From assembly GCA_046757925.1 (NCBI GenBank), contig JBHHZE010000003.1, forward strand, positions 50,559-114,558: a stretch of 64,000 nt of DNA. Reading direction: 5' to 3'. Positions 23,677-31,768 of this stretch are shown here, piece after piece (the stretch's first letter is position 1; every line of letters starts with the position of its first letter). This DNA is from JAZDCZ01 sp046757925 (lineage in GTDB: Bacteria > Gemmatimonadota > Gemmatimonadetes > Gemmatimonadales > GWC2-71-9). The translations under genes and the position numbers were made by a program. The notes below the pieces were generated by a model. It ran no database searches. It saw only the letters and a list, made by a program, of their open reading frames with translations, and had not been told where the DNA came from.

Positions 23677-25511
23677 TGATGCGGTCTACGGCGGGGACGA
23701 TCGCTCTGTTGTTGACGGTGGCGGGAGCGCCGCTGGTTGCACAGACGGTGTCGGTGACCTCCTCGATCGACCGTTCTCCTGTGGGGTTGAACGAACAGTT
23801 CACACTTTCCATTAGTGTGTCAGGCACCACCGAGCGGCTGGGGTCGAATCCGGATCTCCCGGACATGAGTGCGTTCGCTGCATATCTGGGCAGTAGTTCT
23901 GCCCAGTCTGTCCAGATCATCAATGGCCGGACTCTTGTCTCCTACACGCTACAATATCGCTACCAAGCGACGGCGGTGGGATCGTACACGATCGGGCCGG
24001 TGTCGGTGTTGGTCGGAGGCAAGGCGTACCGTACCCAGCCGATACGACTCGAGATCAGCAAGGCCGCTACGGTGCCGGGCCGGCGGCAGCGCAACCCCAG
24101 CGCACCGCAGGCCGGCGGAGCCGGAACGCCGACAATCGGCGACGATGACTTGTTTCTCAAGGCGACCGTGAGCAAGCACGATGTGTATGAGAACGAACCG
24201 GTCGTCGTCGAATACAAGATCTACACCCAAGTTGCGGTCACGTCATACAGCGTATCGCAACTACCCTCTACCACCGGATTCTGGGCAGAGGATTTTCCCC
24301 TGGGAAATTCACCGGAGACGCACACAGAGGTGGTCGGTGGGAGAAGCTACACCGTTGCAACCCTCAAGAAGATGGCCCTATTCCCAACCGGAGTCGGCAA
24401 ACGGACGATCGATCCCATGGTCTTGGAGACCGAGATCCGCGTTAGGCGGCGTTCGCTAGACCCCTTTGACGATTTCTTCAGGAGCCCCTTGTTCGACCAG
24501 ACCGTTTCCAAGGTCATTGCATCAAAGCCGTTCACTATAACGGTAAGACCTCTACCGGCCCGGGGTAGGCCGGCGGGCTTCAGTGGTCTGGTGGGGAAGC
24601 TGAATATCTCGGCGTCTATCGACAAGGTGAAGGCCGAAACGAACGAGGCACTCACGTTGAAGGTGAAGTTGAGCGGGGAGGGCAACATGCGGACATTGCC
24701 TGAGCCCAAGGTGGCATTCCCACCGGATGTCGAGACGTATCCTCCGAAGGTAGAGGAGAAGATCGAACGAGAAGGGAATCGAATCACCGGTACGAGAAAC
24801 TATGAGTACGTGTTCATTCCACGTGCTCCAGGGAAGCTCGAGATTCCGCGTATTCGCTACAGTTACTTCGATCGTACCTCCAACGCCTATAAGACTGTAG
24901 CTACCAGGCCGATAACCGTTGACGTGACGGGCGATGTCGTAACTGCGCCTATGGTCGCCGGTCGCGTTAGAGGCGAAATTCAGCCGCTACGGGAGGATAT
25001 CAGGTTCATTCGAACGGAAATGCCCGCGTTGCGCCGAGTGGATCACTCTCTGTTCGACGAGAAGTTGTTTTGGGTCGTGCTGTTGGTACCGCTGGTTTCG
25101 ATAAGTGGAGCACTCGCCGGTCGCCGACACCTGGATCGACTGCAGGGAGACCTGGCATATGCTCGTCATCGCAGAGCTAGCAGGCTGGCGAGAAAACGCA
25201 TGGCCGCTGCACGGGCGTTGGCTAGAGAAGGCAACCAAGCCGAATTCTATGCGGAAGCCGGCCGGGCATTGCTGGGATTCCTCGGTGACAAGCTCAACAT
25301 CGCAGAGGCAGGATTCATCAGTGACGAGGTACGGGCACAACTACGACAGAAGGGAGTATCGGAGCGGGCTGTGGATGCATATTTCGAATGCATCGCTGTC
25401 TGTGATCTCAAACGATTCTCGCCGTCCGCTGCGGCGTCCGCCGAGATGCTGGAGTTTATCGAGCGCACAGAACGTGCGATGTCAGATCTCGATGGAGAGA
25501 TCGCAAGATGA
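23676..25511 (+). CDS. batD: BatD, oxygen-tolerance family membrane protein
   Basis: A 611-residue protein: signal peptide ending VAGAPLVAQT, several repeated beta-sandwich domains (VTSSIDRSPVGLNEQFTLSI opening the first; FSGLVGKLNISASIDK opening another; PRAPGKLEIPRIRYSYFD), one TM near 465-485 (LFWVVLLVPLVSISGALAG) and a cytosolic helical C-terminal region. This is the full-length BatD layout. It overlaps batC by one base and batE by 4 nt. The operon thus carries both a full BatD and a shorter BatD-like gene. Confidence 0.88.
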   Translation: MMRSTAGTIALLLTVAGAPLVAQTVSVTSSIDRSPVGLNEQFTLSISVSGTTERLGSNPDLPDMSAFAAYLGSSSAQSVQIINGRTLVSYTLQYRYQATAVGSYTIGPVSVLVGGKAYRTQPIRLEISKAATVPGRRQRNPSAPQAGGAGTPTIGDDDLFLKATVSKHDVYENEPVVVEYKIYTQVAVTSYSVSQLPSTTGFWAEDFPLGNSPETHTEVVGGRSYTVATLKKMALFPTGVGKRTIDPMVLETEIRVRRRSLDPFDDFFRSPLFDQTVSKVIASKPFTITVRPLPARGRPAGFSGLVGKLNISASIDKVKAETNEALTLKVKLSGEGNMRTLPEPKVAFPPDVETYPPKVEEKIEREGNRITGTRNYEYVFIPRAPGKLEIPRIRYSYFDRTSNAYKTVATRPITVDVTGDVVTAPMVAGRVRGEIQPLREDIRFIRTEMPALRRVDHSLFDEKLFWVVLLVPLVSISGALAGRRHLDRLQGDLAYARHRRASRLARKRMAAARALAREGNQAEFYAEAGRALLGFLGDKLNIAEAGFISDEVRAQLRQKGVSERAVDAYFECIAVCDLKRFSPSAAASAEMLEFIERTERAMSDLDGEIAR

Positions 25512-26284
25512 TGGCTCGATGCGTGACCCTGGTCCTGCTATGGATGTGCGTGGGTACGGTCGAATGCGTTCTCGCCCAAGACCCGGACAACCGCTTGCTC
25601 TTCAACGAGGCCAATGGCCTGTATCAACAATCTGAGTACGGTAGGGCACTAGAGACTTATGAAAAGATTGTGAAGGCGGGCTACGTAAGCGGCATCCTGT
25701 TCTACAACATTGGCAACTGCTATTTCAAACTCGGCGATCTGGGCAGGGCGATCCTCAACTATGAGAGAGCTAGCAGGCTTCTGCCGCACAACACGGATGT
25801 TGCAGCCAACCTGGCACTGAGCCGGTCGCTTACTACTGACGAGATAGTCCCCCTTCCCAAGTTCTGGCCATTCCAGATACTGAGCTGGTGGGTGCATCTG
25901 CTGCCGCGCTCGTGGCTGATTCTCGTGGTCGCCAGTGGATACACCGTTACCACCGGTGCGCTGATCGTCCGAATTCTTACCGGACGCCGGTCGCTGCAAG
26001 TATGGGCTACGAGAATCGCGGGCCTCGGGCTGGTTGTGTTGGTCGTCTTCGGTGTGAATCTCGCAGTCCGGGAACTGGGCATCGGCGTACATGAAGAGGG
26101 CGTGATCCTCTCGCGAGAAGTGCCGGTCCAAAGTGCTCCGAGCGATGATGAATCCCTCGAACTGTTTACGGTCCATGAAGGCACCAAGGTGAGGATAGAC
26201 GAACACTCCAACGAATGGCTCGAGGTGGTTCTGGAGGATGGAAAGGTGGGTTGGGTCAAGACGGAGTCTCTCGAGATTATCTAG
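25508..26284 (+). CDS. batE: BatE-like TPR and SH3-domain membrane protein
   Basis: A 258-residue protein: signal peptide, TPR block (LLFNEANGLYQQSEYGRAL; GILFYNIGNCYFKLGDLGRA), two TM helices (SWLILVVASGYTVTTGALIV; GLGLVVLVVFGVNLAV), and a C-terminal bacterial SH3 domain (LFTVHEGTKVRIDE; WLEVVLEDGKVGWVK). This is the BatE arrangement and the last gene of the moxR-bat unit. Its TAG stop shares the four bases CTAG (26281-26284) with the stop of the convergent norB-like gene, so there is no intergenic spacer at all. Confidence 0.85.
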   Translation: MMARCVTLVLLWMCVGTVECVLAQDPDNRLLFNEANGLYQQSEYGRALETYEKIVKAGYVSGILFYNIGNCYFKLGDLGRAILNYERASRLLPHNTDVAANLALSRSLTTDEIVPLPKFWPFQILSWWVHLLPRSWLILVVASGYTVTTGALIVRILTGRRSLQVWATRIAGLGLVVLVVFGVNLAVRELGIGVHEEGVILSREVPVQSAPSDDESLELFTVHEGTKVRIDEHSNEWLEVVLEDGKVGWVKTESLEII

Positions 26285-27633
26285 GCGGTTAGAGTCCGGT
26301 GTACCGCTACCAACCATTGTAGCAAGATCCACAATGTGCAGATCGCGACACCAAGTCCCGAAACCACCATGATTGCCGGGAAGAGGATGAATATCTGGGA
26401 GAAGTCGCCCGCCGTGGCTCCGGCATAGCGAGTCCATCCCGCTGCCGCTCCGCGCAGCAGATACGAGATGAGAAAGACGGCCAGGAACGTGTTCAATGGA
26501 GGAACGGCTCGGTAAACTCTGCGACCGAAGCTCCCGTCGGTGCGATCGGAGGCGATGTACCAGAGAGTGTACGAGAGCGCGGCCCAAAGTATCATCGAAT
26601 CGATGCCTATCATGCTACCCATTGAGTGAGCTACCACAACGTGGGTGCCGTGAATAAGAGCGTTCAGTGGGGGGACGGAAATCAATAGGGCGACGATGAG
26701 CAGCGAAAACGTCCATACCGTGGCCGAATGAATGAAGGAGCCAGCCGTGCGGTGTTCCGGTGCCACTCCCGGGCCCCGACGCAACGACAGAAGGTCGAGG
26801 AATACCTTGGCAAGGATTATCACTTCGAGCATGCTGACTAGGAAGCTGATCCAGTGGATCACAGGCGTCTGCGGCAGGTGATAGGTATGGTGCCCGTAGT
26901 TCGTGAAAGTGTTGAGGGCGCCGACGACGAAGAGCGCGAACGCGGTACGGGAGTGGGCGTAGCTGTCGTCGCCGGAAATCTTTCCTGCGACGTACATGAG
27001 AGACCCATAAACGATCTGATTGAACGCGCCCACCAGGGTACCGTTTGATTTCCATTGGACCGCAAGATCCCGCTCGGGCCTGGCGCTGAGGAAGTCCAGA
27101 AGATAGAGATGGCCTTCCGTAAAACTGATTACGAACAACCCAATACCGATCGACCACATGTATATGTAAACCGGTTGTCCCTTGAGTCCCCCACCCAAGT
27201 AGGAAAAGTAATTCCAGGCAAACAGCAACCACCCCGCCACGATGAGGACGGAAAAAAATGGATGGTACTCCAAGTATTCTCTACCGGTGAAGTGGCCGGT
27301 AAGTAGGGATATGAGTATACCCACCCCCGCTGCCGACCAGAGCACCAGTTGCCATGCAAATCGCTGCCGAGTTGCTGTTGACAACGAGCCGTGATTGGCG
27401 TGGAGGTACAGGTAGACTACCGATGCACCACCCACAAAGACCCAGGCAAACGCGAACGTTTCGTGAATCGCCCTGAAATGCTGGAGCGTCAACCCGGCCG
27501 ATCGCAATGTTGGCTCCAGGTCTGTGTATGTAAGCGCCGCACCCAATCCGCTCATGATAGTGAGAGCGCATGCCGCGATCGCCAACAGCACGAGCCACGC
27601 CAGTAAGTGATATCGACGGCGCGGCTCGCTCAT
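26281..27633 (-). CDS. norB: NorB-like haem-copper/NO-reductase catalytic subunit with altered ligands
   Basis: A 450-residue, ~12-TM member of the haem-copper superfamily, cytochrome-c-dependent NOR type by its norC partner. Visible ligands: low-spin haem His in FRAIHETFAF; metal pair in NYGHHTYH; high-spin haem His in HGTHVVVAHSMG. Two positions are unusual. Counting 51 residues back from the HH pair, where Pseudomonas cNOR has FeB ligand His207, gives Asn in QWKSNGTLVG; the +4 Glu is Val. The position two after the haem b3 His, normally the second low-spin haem His, is Met (AHSM). It may be a NOR subfamily or a functionally different enzyme. ATG 27633 overlaps the norC stop. Confidence 0.8.
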   Translation of the reverse strand: MSEPRRRYHLLAWLVLLAIAACALTIMSGLGAALTYTDLEPTLRSAGLTLQHFRAIHETFAFAWVFVGGASVVYLYLHANHGSLSTATRQRFAWQLVLWSAAGVGILISLLTGHFTGREYLEYHPFFSVLIVAGWLLFAWNYFSYLGGGLKGQPVYIYMWSIGIGLFVISFTEGHLYLLDFLSARPERDLAVQWKSNGTLVGAFNQIVYGSLMYVAGKISGDDSYAHSRTAFALFVVGALNTFTNYGHHTYHLPQTPVIHWISFLVSMLEVIILAKVFLDLLSLRRGPGVAPEHRTAGSFIHSATVWTFSLLIVALLISVPPLNALIHGTHVVVAHSMGSMIGIDSMILWAALSYTLWYIASDRTDGSFGRRVYRAVPPLNTFLAVFLISYLLRGAAAGWTRYAGATAGDFSQIFILFPAIMVVSGLGVAICTLWILLQWLVAVHRTLTA

Positions 27634-28445
27634 TTGTACTCGAACCACGGCAGCTTGCTCCACGCAAACTTTTCGTGTACTACCAAGTCGTTGTTCAGTG
27701 CCACTAACTCCGACCGGTGTTGCGAGAACCAGTTCAGGTAGGCACTTAGGTCCTGCACCTCTTCGTCACTGAGGTGAAATGGCGGCATGTTGCCCCGTCC
27801 CTGGGCCAGCACTTTGCGTAACGCTGCGGGTGAGCGATCCGTGGCCCTGGTCGATAGGTCCGGCGCATGGTACATCCCCACTGTAAGAGGAACGTGACAT
27901 ATGCCACAGGCCTTGGCCTGCCAGATTTCCTTTCCCGCAATCGCTCTGGCCTCCAAGTCCGCACCGGTCTGTGCCTTCCATCGTTCGATAAGTAAGCGGT
28001 ATTGTTCGATGGGGTTTGCGTCGCGCGTCGGTGCCAAGGGCCGGGGCTGCGAGCGTCCTGTACGGTTCACCCCCCGCAGGAATGCCACGACAGCACGTTG
28101 CTCGTCGGGCGATAGGTGGAATGCCGGCATCTTACCCGAGCCGGACGTCAGTATCCAACTCACCTGCCGGTCGGGTGTGTCGTCAGTGACACGATTTGTG
28201 AGATCGGGTCCCAGAAATCCACCAAACCCGTATATCTGGTGGCAAGCCTGACAGTTGTGTTCCCGCCATATCCCGAGCCCGGACCGTTCCAGATCCGTAA
28301 GGGGGGTGTTACTGCTGTGTCGTGGGAAATCGAGATATGCTACCGTGGAAACTATGAGATATGTGACAACCAATAAGCCAACAACCGCCTCGCGACTGGC
28401 GCGGCCACGGCTCGGTTGGCAACATCGTGTTTTCACGCACCACAT
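27630..28445 (-). CDS. norC: NorC-like membrane cytochrome c with two haem c sites
   Basis: About 271 residues. An N-terminal TM anchor (VVGLLVVTYLIVSTVAYLDF) is followed by a NorC-type domain with GIWREHNCQACHQIYGFGG and FLGPDLTNRV, then a second cytochrome c domain with KACGICHVPLT and distal-Met candidate GNMPPFHLS. Standard NorC has one haem, so the second CxxCH domain is an addition. It would deliver electrons from periplasmic donors to the NorB-like subunit. The gene overlaps norB by 4 nt. Start: ATG 28445 has no spacing to its GGAG; GTG 28436 is better placed, so the N terminus may be three residues shorter. Confidence 0.85.
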   Translation of the reverse strand: MWCVKTRCCQPSRGRASREAVVGLLVVTYLIVSTVAYLDFPRHSSNTPLTDLERSGLGIWREHNCQACHQIYGFGGFLGPDLTNRVTDDTPDRQVSWILTSGSGKMPAFHLSPDEQRAVVAFLRGVNRTGRSQPRPLAPTRDANPIEQYRLLIERWKAQTGADLEARAIAGKEIWQAKACGICHVPLTVGMYHAPDLSTRATDRSPAALRKVLAQGRGNMPPFHLSDEEVQDLSAYLNWFSQHRSELVALNNDLVVHEKFAWSKLPWFEYK

Positions 28446-28551
28446 CTCCGGTTGGAAGCAGTGTACAAACTATCCTCCCGCCACATTTCCGGCTAGTGGT
28501 GCGCACGATTGTTCGCGAGAAACGATGTGTACGCGGCGCCGTGTCGAGTCG

Positions 28552-29358
28552 CTAGCGAATCTCAAATGTCAGGGTGGCCCACTTGGACTCGTAGTCTACT
28601 ACGCCATCATTTGAGGGTACCATATTGATGAACTTGACATACCACCTGCCCGGCGAGTCGAGTCGAAACGTTGCAACGCCATTGTTGTCTGTTCGGGCGT
28701 CGCGTTGACGGATCTCGTTGCCACCATGCTCTCCACCGGCCAGAACCAGTTGCCCGGTCACAGGACGACCGTCGACCAGGCAGCGCACGCGTAGTTCTGA
28801 TCCGGGGTGCAGGGAATATGGGTTGTCAAGGGGAACAATTTCGGCCGGATAACCCAACACCTTACCGTAGTCGTCAGTGCGCTCACGTCCCACCTGGAAG
28901 ACCGCCTTCACGTGCTTGGAGTAACGTTCGCGCACGTCCTTGTCCAGCTCACCATCGCGCTCGCGCATCGCAAGGACATCGGGGATACCGTCGTGTTCCA
29001 GATACTCGTTGAAACTGGAAGCTTTCAATTCAAAATCTCTCGGACGCGTAGCCACACCGAAGACGTAAGTACCGGGCATGCCCGTTTCGATTGTTAGATA
29101 GGTAGTGTCACCTGTCGCATTCCAAGTGGCCGTAGGCACCTGTGATACTGTCGTGTGAGACGCCAGGCTGACCGCAGTGACCCTATCTCTCGCGATGGAG
29201 TTCTCGCTCGAGTTGAACGTACCGTTCAATATCGGGATTCGAACCGAACTGTATGGTTTCAGAAAGTAGGTCTCCAATTTGACGAACAGATCGTGCGCGT
29301 ACAACACGGTGGCTATACAGGTGAGCGCCGACAGAGCGATTACGACACGTGGCTTCAT
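28552..29358 (-). CDS. Secreted DUF4198-family protein
   Basis: A 268-residue periplasmic protein with signal peptide VIALSALTCIATVLYAHD and a DUF4198 fold. It has the typical start HDLFVKLETYFLKPYS, a cna-B-like middle (LRVRCLVDGRPVTGQLVL) and the closing GVATFRLDSPGRWYVKFINM. DUF4198 proteins are often next to Ni/Co or other metal uptake systems, but no transporter is here. ATG 29358 is chosen because GGGGAG lies six bases upstream and the signal starts there; a much longer open frame upstream is non-coding. It is ~105 nt upstream of norC on the same strand and may be co-transcribed. Confidence 0.82.
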   Translation of the reverse strand: MKPRVVIALSALTCIATVLYAHDLFVKLETYFLKPYSSVRIPILNGTFNSSENSIARDRVTAVSLASHTTVSQVPTATWNATGDTTYLTIETGMPGTYVFGVATRPRDFELKASSFNEYLEHDGIPDVLAMRERDGELDKDVRERYSKHVKAVFQVGRERTDDYGKVLGYPAEIVPLDNPYSLHPGSELRVRCLVDGRPVTGQLVLAGGEHGGNEIRQRDARTDNNGVATFRLDSPGRWYVKFINMVPSNDGVVDYESKWATLTFEIR

Positions 29359-29458
29359 CACAGCTCCCCGTGATCGAGTAGATGGTGAAGAAAGGCACTT
29401 AGTTCCGAGCGGTGGGGCTCGTCTGGTGCGATCCGACTGCTGCCAGTAAGTTAACACG

Positions 29459-31690
29459 ATGGAGCAAAAGCGACGCTCGGACGGTGTCGTGATCGAGACG
29501 AGCCTCCCAAGGGTTCTTCGTTGGCCGGTCGCACACTCGATTGTACTGGTCCTCTTTGTGGTCGGGTCGTCGTTTGGTTGGCTCGCGATTCGACGGCTGC
29601 AGTCCCTTCCGCGGGAGACGGAGAGAACACTCCGTAGGCATGGCGCTGCCCTGGCGTTGCGCTCTCTCATGCACGAGTTGGACGGCATCACTCGAAGTTA
29701 TTCTGCCACTGGCGATTCCATCCTGCTTTATCGCTTCGATGATCGGGGCAAACAGTTGCGGCAGCTCAAACAGGAAACCGAAACGCCGGACTGGCCATCC
29801 GCTGAATACGACGGCCGCAACGTTGGTGCTGCAGCGAATTCAGCGGTTGAGTGGCTGGATACCTATGCAGTTCCGGCGATTTCGCTTACCACCGAGGGAG
29901 GCCGAACGCTCGCCACGGACACGCTTGCCGCAGGAGAACGCGTGTTTGAAGCCGTCGATGCACGGTTGGATCGACTGGTCGCCGCTGAGGAGCGGGAGAT
30001 CGGGGAGGTTTCAACTTCGGCCTCGCGGTTGAGCAGGTTCGGCCTGCCCACGCTGGTCGGAGCGACTGTAGTAGCACTCGTGATGGTCTTGGTAGCCGTG
30101 AGTATGCTGGAGAAGGTGACAGCGCGAGCCGTTAGGCGCAGAACCGAGTTGGCTCTCGTGTTGGATGCCATGCCGTACGGATTTCTGGAGTTGGATGCAG
30201 ACCTTCATGTGCAGCGGTTGTCGTGGCGCGCTGCTGAAATACTTGATGTCGAACGGCGGGGACTCGAGAGCGTTGCGCTTACTTCCCTGTTCATGAAGGA
30301 TAGTAGAGAAAAAGTCGCAAACCATCTGAGGCGACTGAGTGGAGAGGAACGGCGTGTACGGGATACGGTGATGGGTACCTCTCGGGTCTATGACGGAGCC
30401 GAAATCGAGGCGAAGGTCCGACGCTCGGATGGTGAGGTACGAAGTGTCGTACTCACGGGTACACCTCTGCCGGCTCCCAGTGAAGGAATCGCGGTAGTCC
30501 TGCGAGACGTAACGCAAGAAAAGCTGGCCCAGGAGCAGCTGCAACAAAACGAGAAACTGGCGACCATGGGTACATTGGCCGCCGGAGTGGCGCATGAACT
30601 TAACAACCCGCTTGCCGCCATCGCCACCTTTACCCACACGATCGATGTTTCCCGACTCTCGAGCGATGACGCCGACGTAATCCGTACCATCGCCGACGAA
30701 GCTCGCCGTGCAGGCGGTATCGTGCGCAATCTGCTGGGCTTCTCGCGGCGGCGACAGCCGGAGCGGAAATGCGTTGATCTGGCGGCAATCGTTGAGCGTG
30801 TCATCGACCTTCGACGTTATGAGCTGGATAGGTCGGGAGTCGAGATCCAAGTCGACTGCCCGGAGGATCTGCCGAACGTTTTTGCAGACGAGTATCAGCT
30901 ACAGCAAGTACTCCTCAATTTGGTTGTGAATGCACATCAAGCGATGATGGATAACCGTGACGGTGGGCACCGCCTTACCGTACGGATGTCTGGGAGTGTT
31001 GCTACCGGTATAACGGTTGTGGTGGAAGATACGGGACCAGGCATTCCCACCCATGTGTTACCGCGGCTGTTCGAACCCTTCTTTACTACCAAGCCGGACG
31101 GAGTCGGTACGGGACTGGGGTTGTCAGTGAGTCAGGGCATCGTGTCGGAACACGAGGGTAGGATCTGGGCGGAGAACAGAGAAGAGGGGGGCGCCAGGTT
31201 CATAATCGAGCTCCCTGCAATGGAGACGTCAAAGGAAGGCACCAAGCCGCTAGTCGGCTATCAGATAGTGGATATAGGATCGCGCCGCATCCTGGTCGTT
31301 GACGACGATGCCGCTAACCGTCGCGCACTGGAGCGCGTTCTCTCCCGGTTGGGCCACACAGTGGCAGTGGCAGAGAATGGTTTGAGCGCACTGACGAAGC
31401 TGCGGGAAGGAACGTTTGAGATTGTGATCAGCGACCTACACATGCCCGGCATGTCGGGCGCCGAGCTGTTTCATGCCGTGCAGACCGAACGGCCGGAACT
31501 GGCCAAGCGGTTCCTCTTCCTGTCGGGCGACACCGTGAGCCAAGAATCGCACGCCTTTCTGGAATCGGCCGGTTGTCCGGCGCTGCGGAAACCCTACGAA
31601 CTCGATGACCTTCACCAAATGTTGGCCCGGGTGGTGACGGGGAGCGTACGTGCCCGAGCCAGCAGTGCGCACTGGCCGGGCATCACCTAG
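29459..31690 (+). CDS. Hybrid sensor histidine kinase with C-terminal receiver
   Basis: A 743-residue protein: TM1 (~25-45), a ~150-residue helical extracytoplasmic sensor (CHASE3-like), TM2 (~199-221), PAS (~235-345), HisKA with AAGVAHELNNPLAAI (phospho-His), HATPase (NLVVNAHQAM, EDTGPGIP, GTGLGLSV), a linker, and a receiver domain with ILVVDDDAAN, phospho-acceptor Asp in VISDLHMPGM and Lys in LRKPYEL. The fused receiver implies phosphorelay or a partner regulator encoded elsewhere, as none is adjacent. It is divergent from the DUF4198-norCB unit, ~100 nt away. A link to that unit is possible but unproven. Confidence 0.9.
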   Translation: MEQKRRSDGVVIETSLPRVLRWPVAHSIVLVLFVVGSSFGWLAIRRLQSLPRETERTLRRHGAALALRSLMHELDGITRSYSATGDSILLYRFDDRGKQLRQLKQETETPDWPSAEYDGRNVGAAANSAVEWLDTYAVPAISLTTEGGRTLATDTLAAGERVFEAVDARLDRLVAAEEREIGEVSTSASRLSRFGLPTLVGATVVALVMVLVAVSMLEKVTARAVRRRTELALVLDAMPYGFLELDADLHVQRLSWRAAEILDVERRGLESVALTSLFMKDSREKVANHLRRLSGEERRVRDTVMGTSRVYDGAEIEAKVRRSDGEVRSVVLTGTPLPAPSEGIAVVLRDVTQEKLAQEQLQQNEKLATMGTLAAGVAHELNNPLAAIATFTHTIDVSRLSSDDADVIRTIADEARRAGGIVRNLLGFSRRRQPERKCVDLAAIVERVIDLRRYELDRSGVEIQVDCPEDLPNVFADEYQLQQVLLNLVVNAHQAMMDNRDGGHRLTVRMSGSVATGITVVVEDTGPGIPTHVLPRLFEPFFTTKPDGVGTGLGLSVSQGIVSEHEGRIWAENREEGGARFIIELPAMETSKEGTKPLVGYQIVDIGSRRILVVDDDAANRRALERVLSRLGHTVAVAENGLSALTKLREGTFEIVISDLHMPGMSGAELFHAVQTERPELAKRFLFLSGDTVSQESHAFLESAGCPALRKPYELDDLHQMLARVVTGSVRARASSAHWPGIT

Positions 31691-31768
31691 GATCAGTGCT
31701 CTGTCGCCAACGTTTCGTCGGTATGCGGAGCGCCCACTACGTACTAGCGTAAATCGGGATGCGCTCAA

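Noticed and set aside
28446..28551. FNR/NnrR-type TTGAT-N4-ATCAA box upstream of norC
   Set aside because: No such palindrome is present in this gap; regulation of the nor genes cannot be read from the DNA.
30011..30850. A 279-residue minus-strand frame
   Set aside because: It is antisense to the histidine kinase core and has no recognisable motif.
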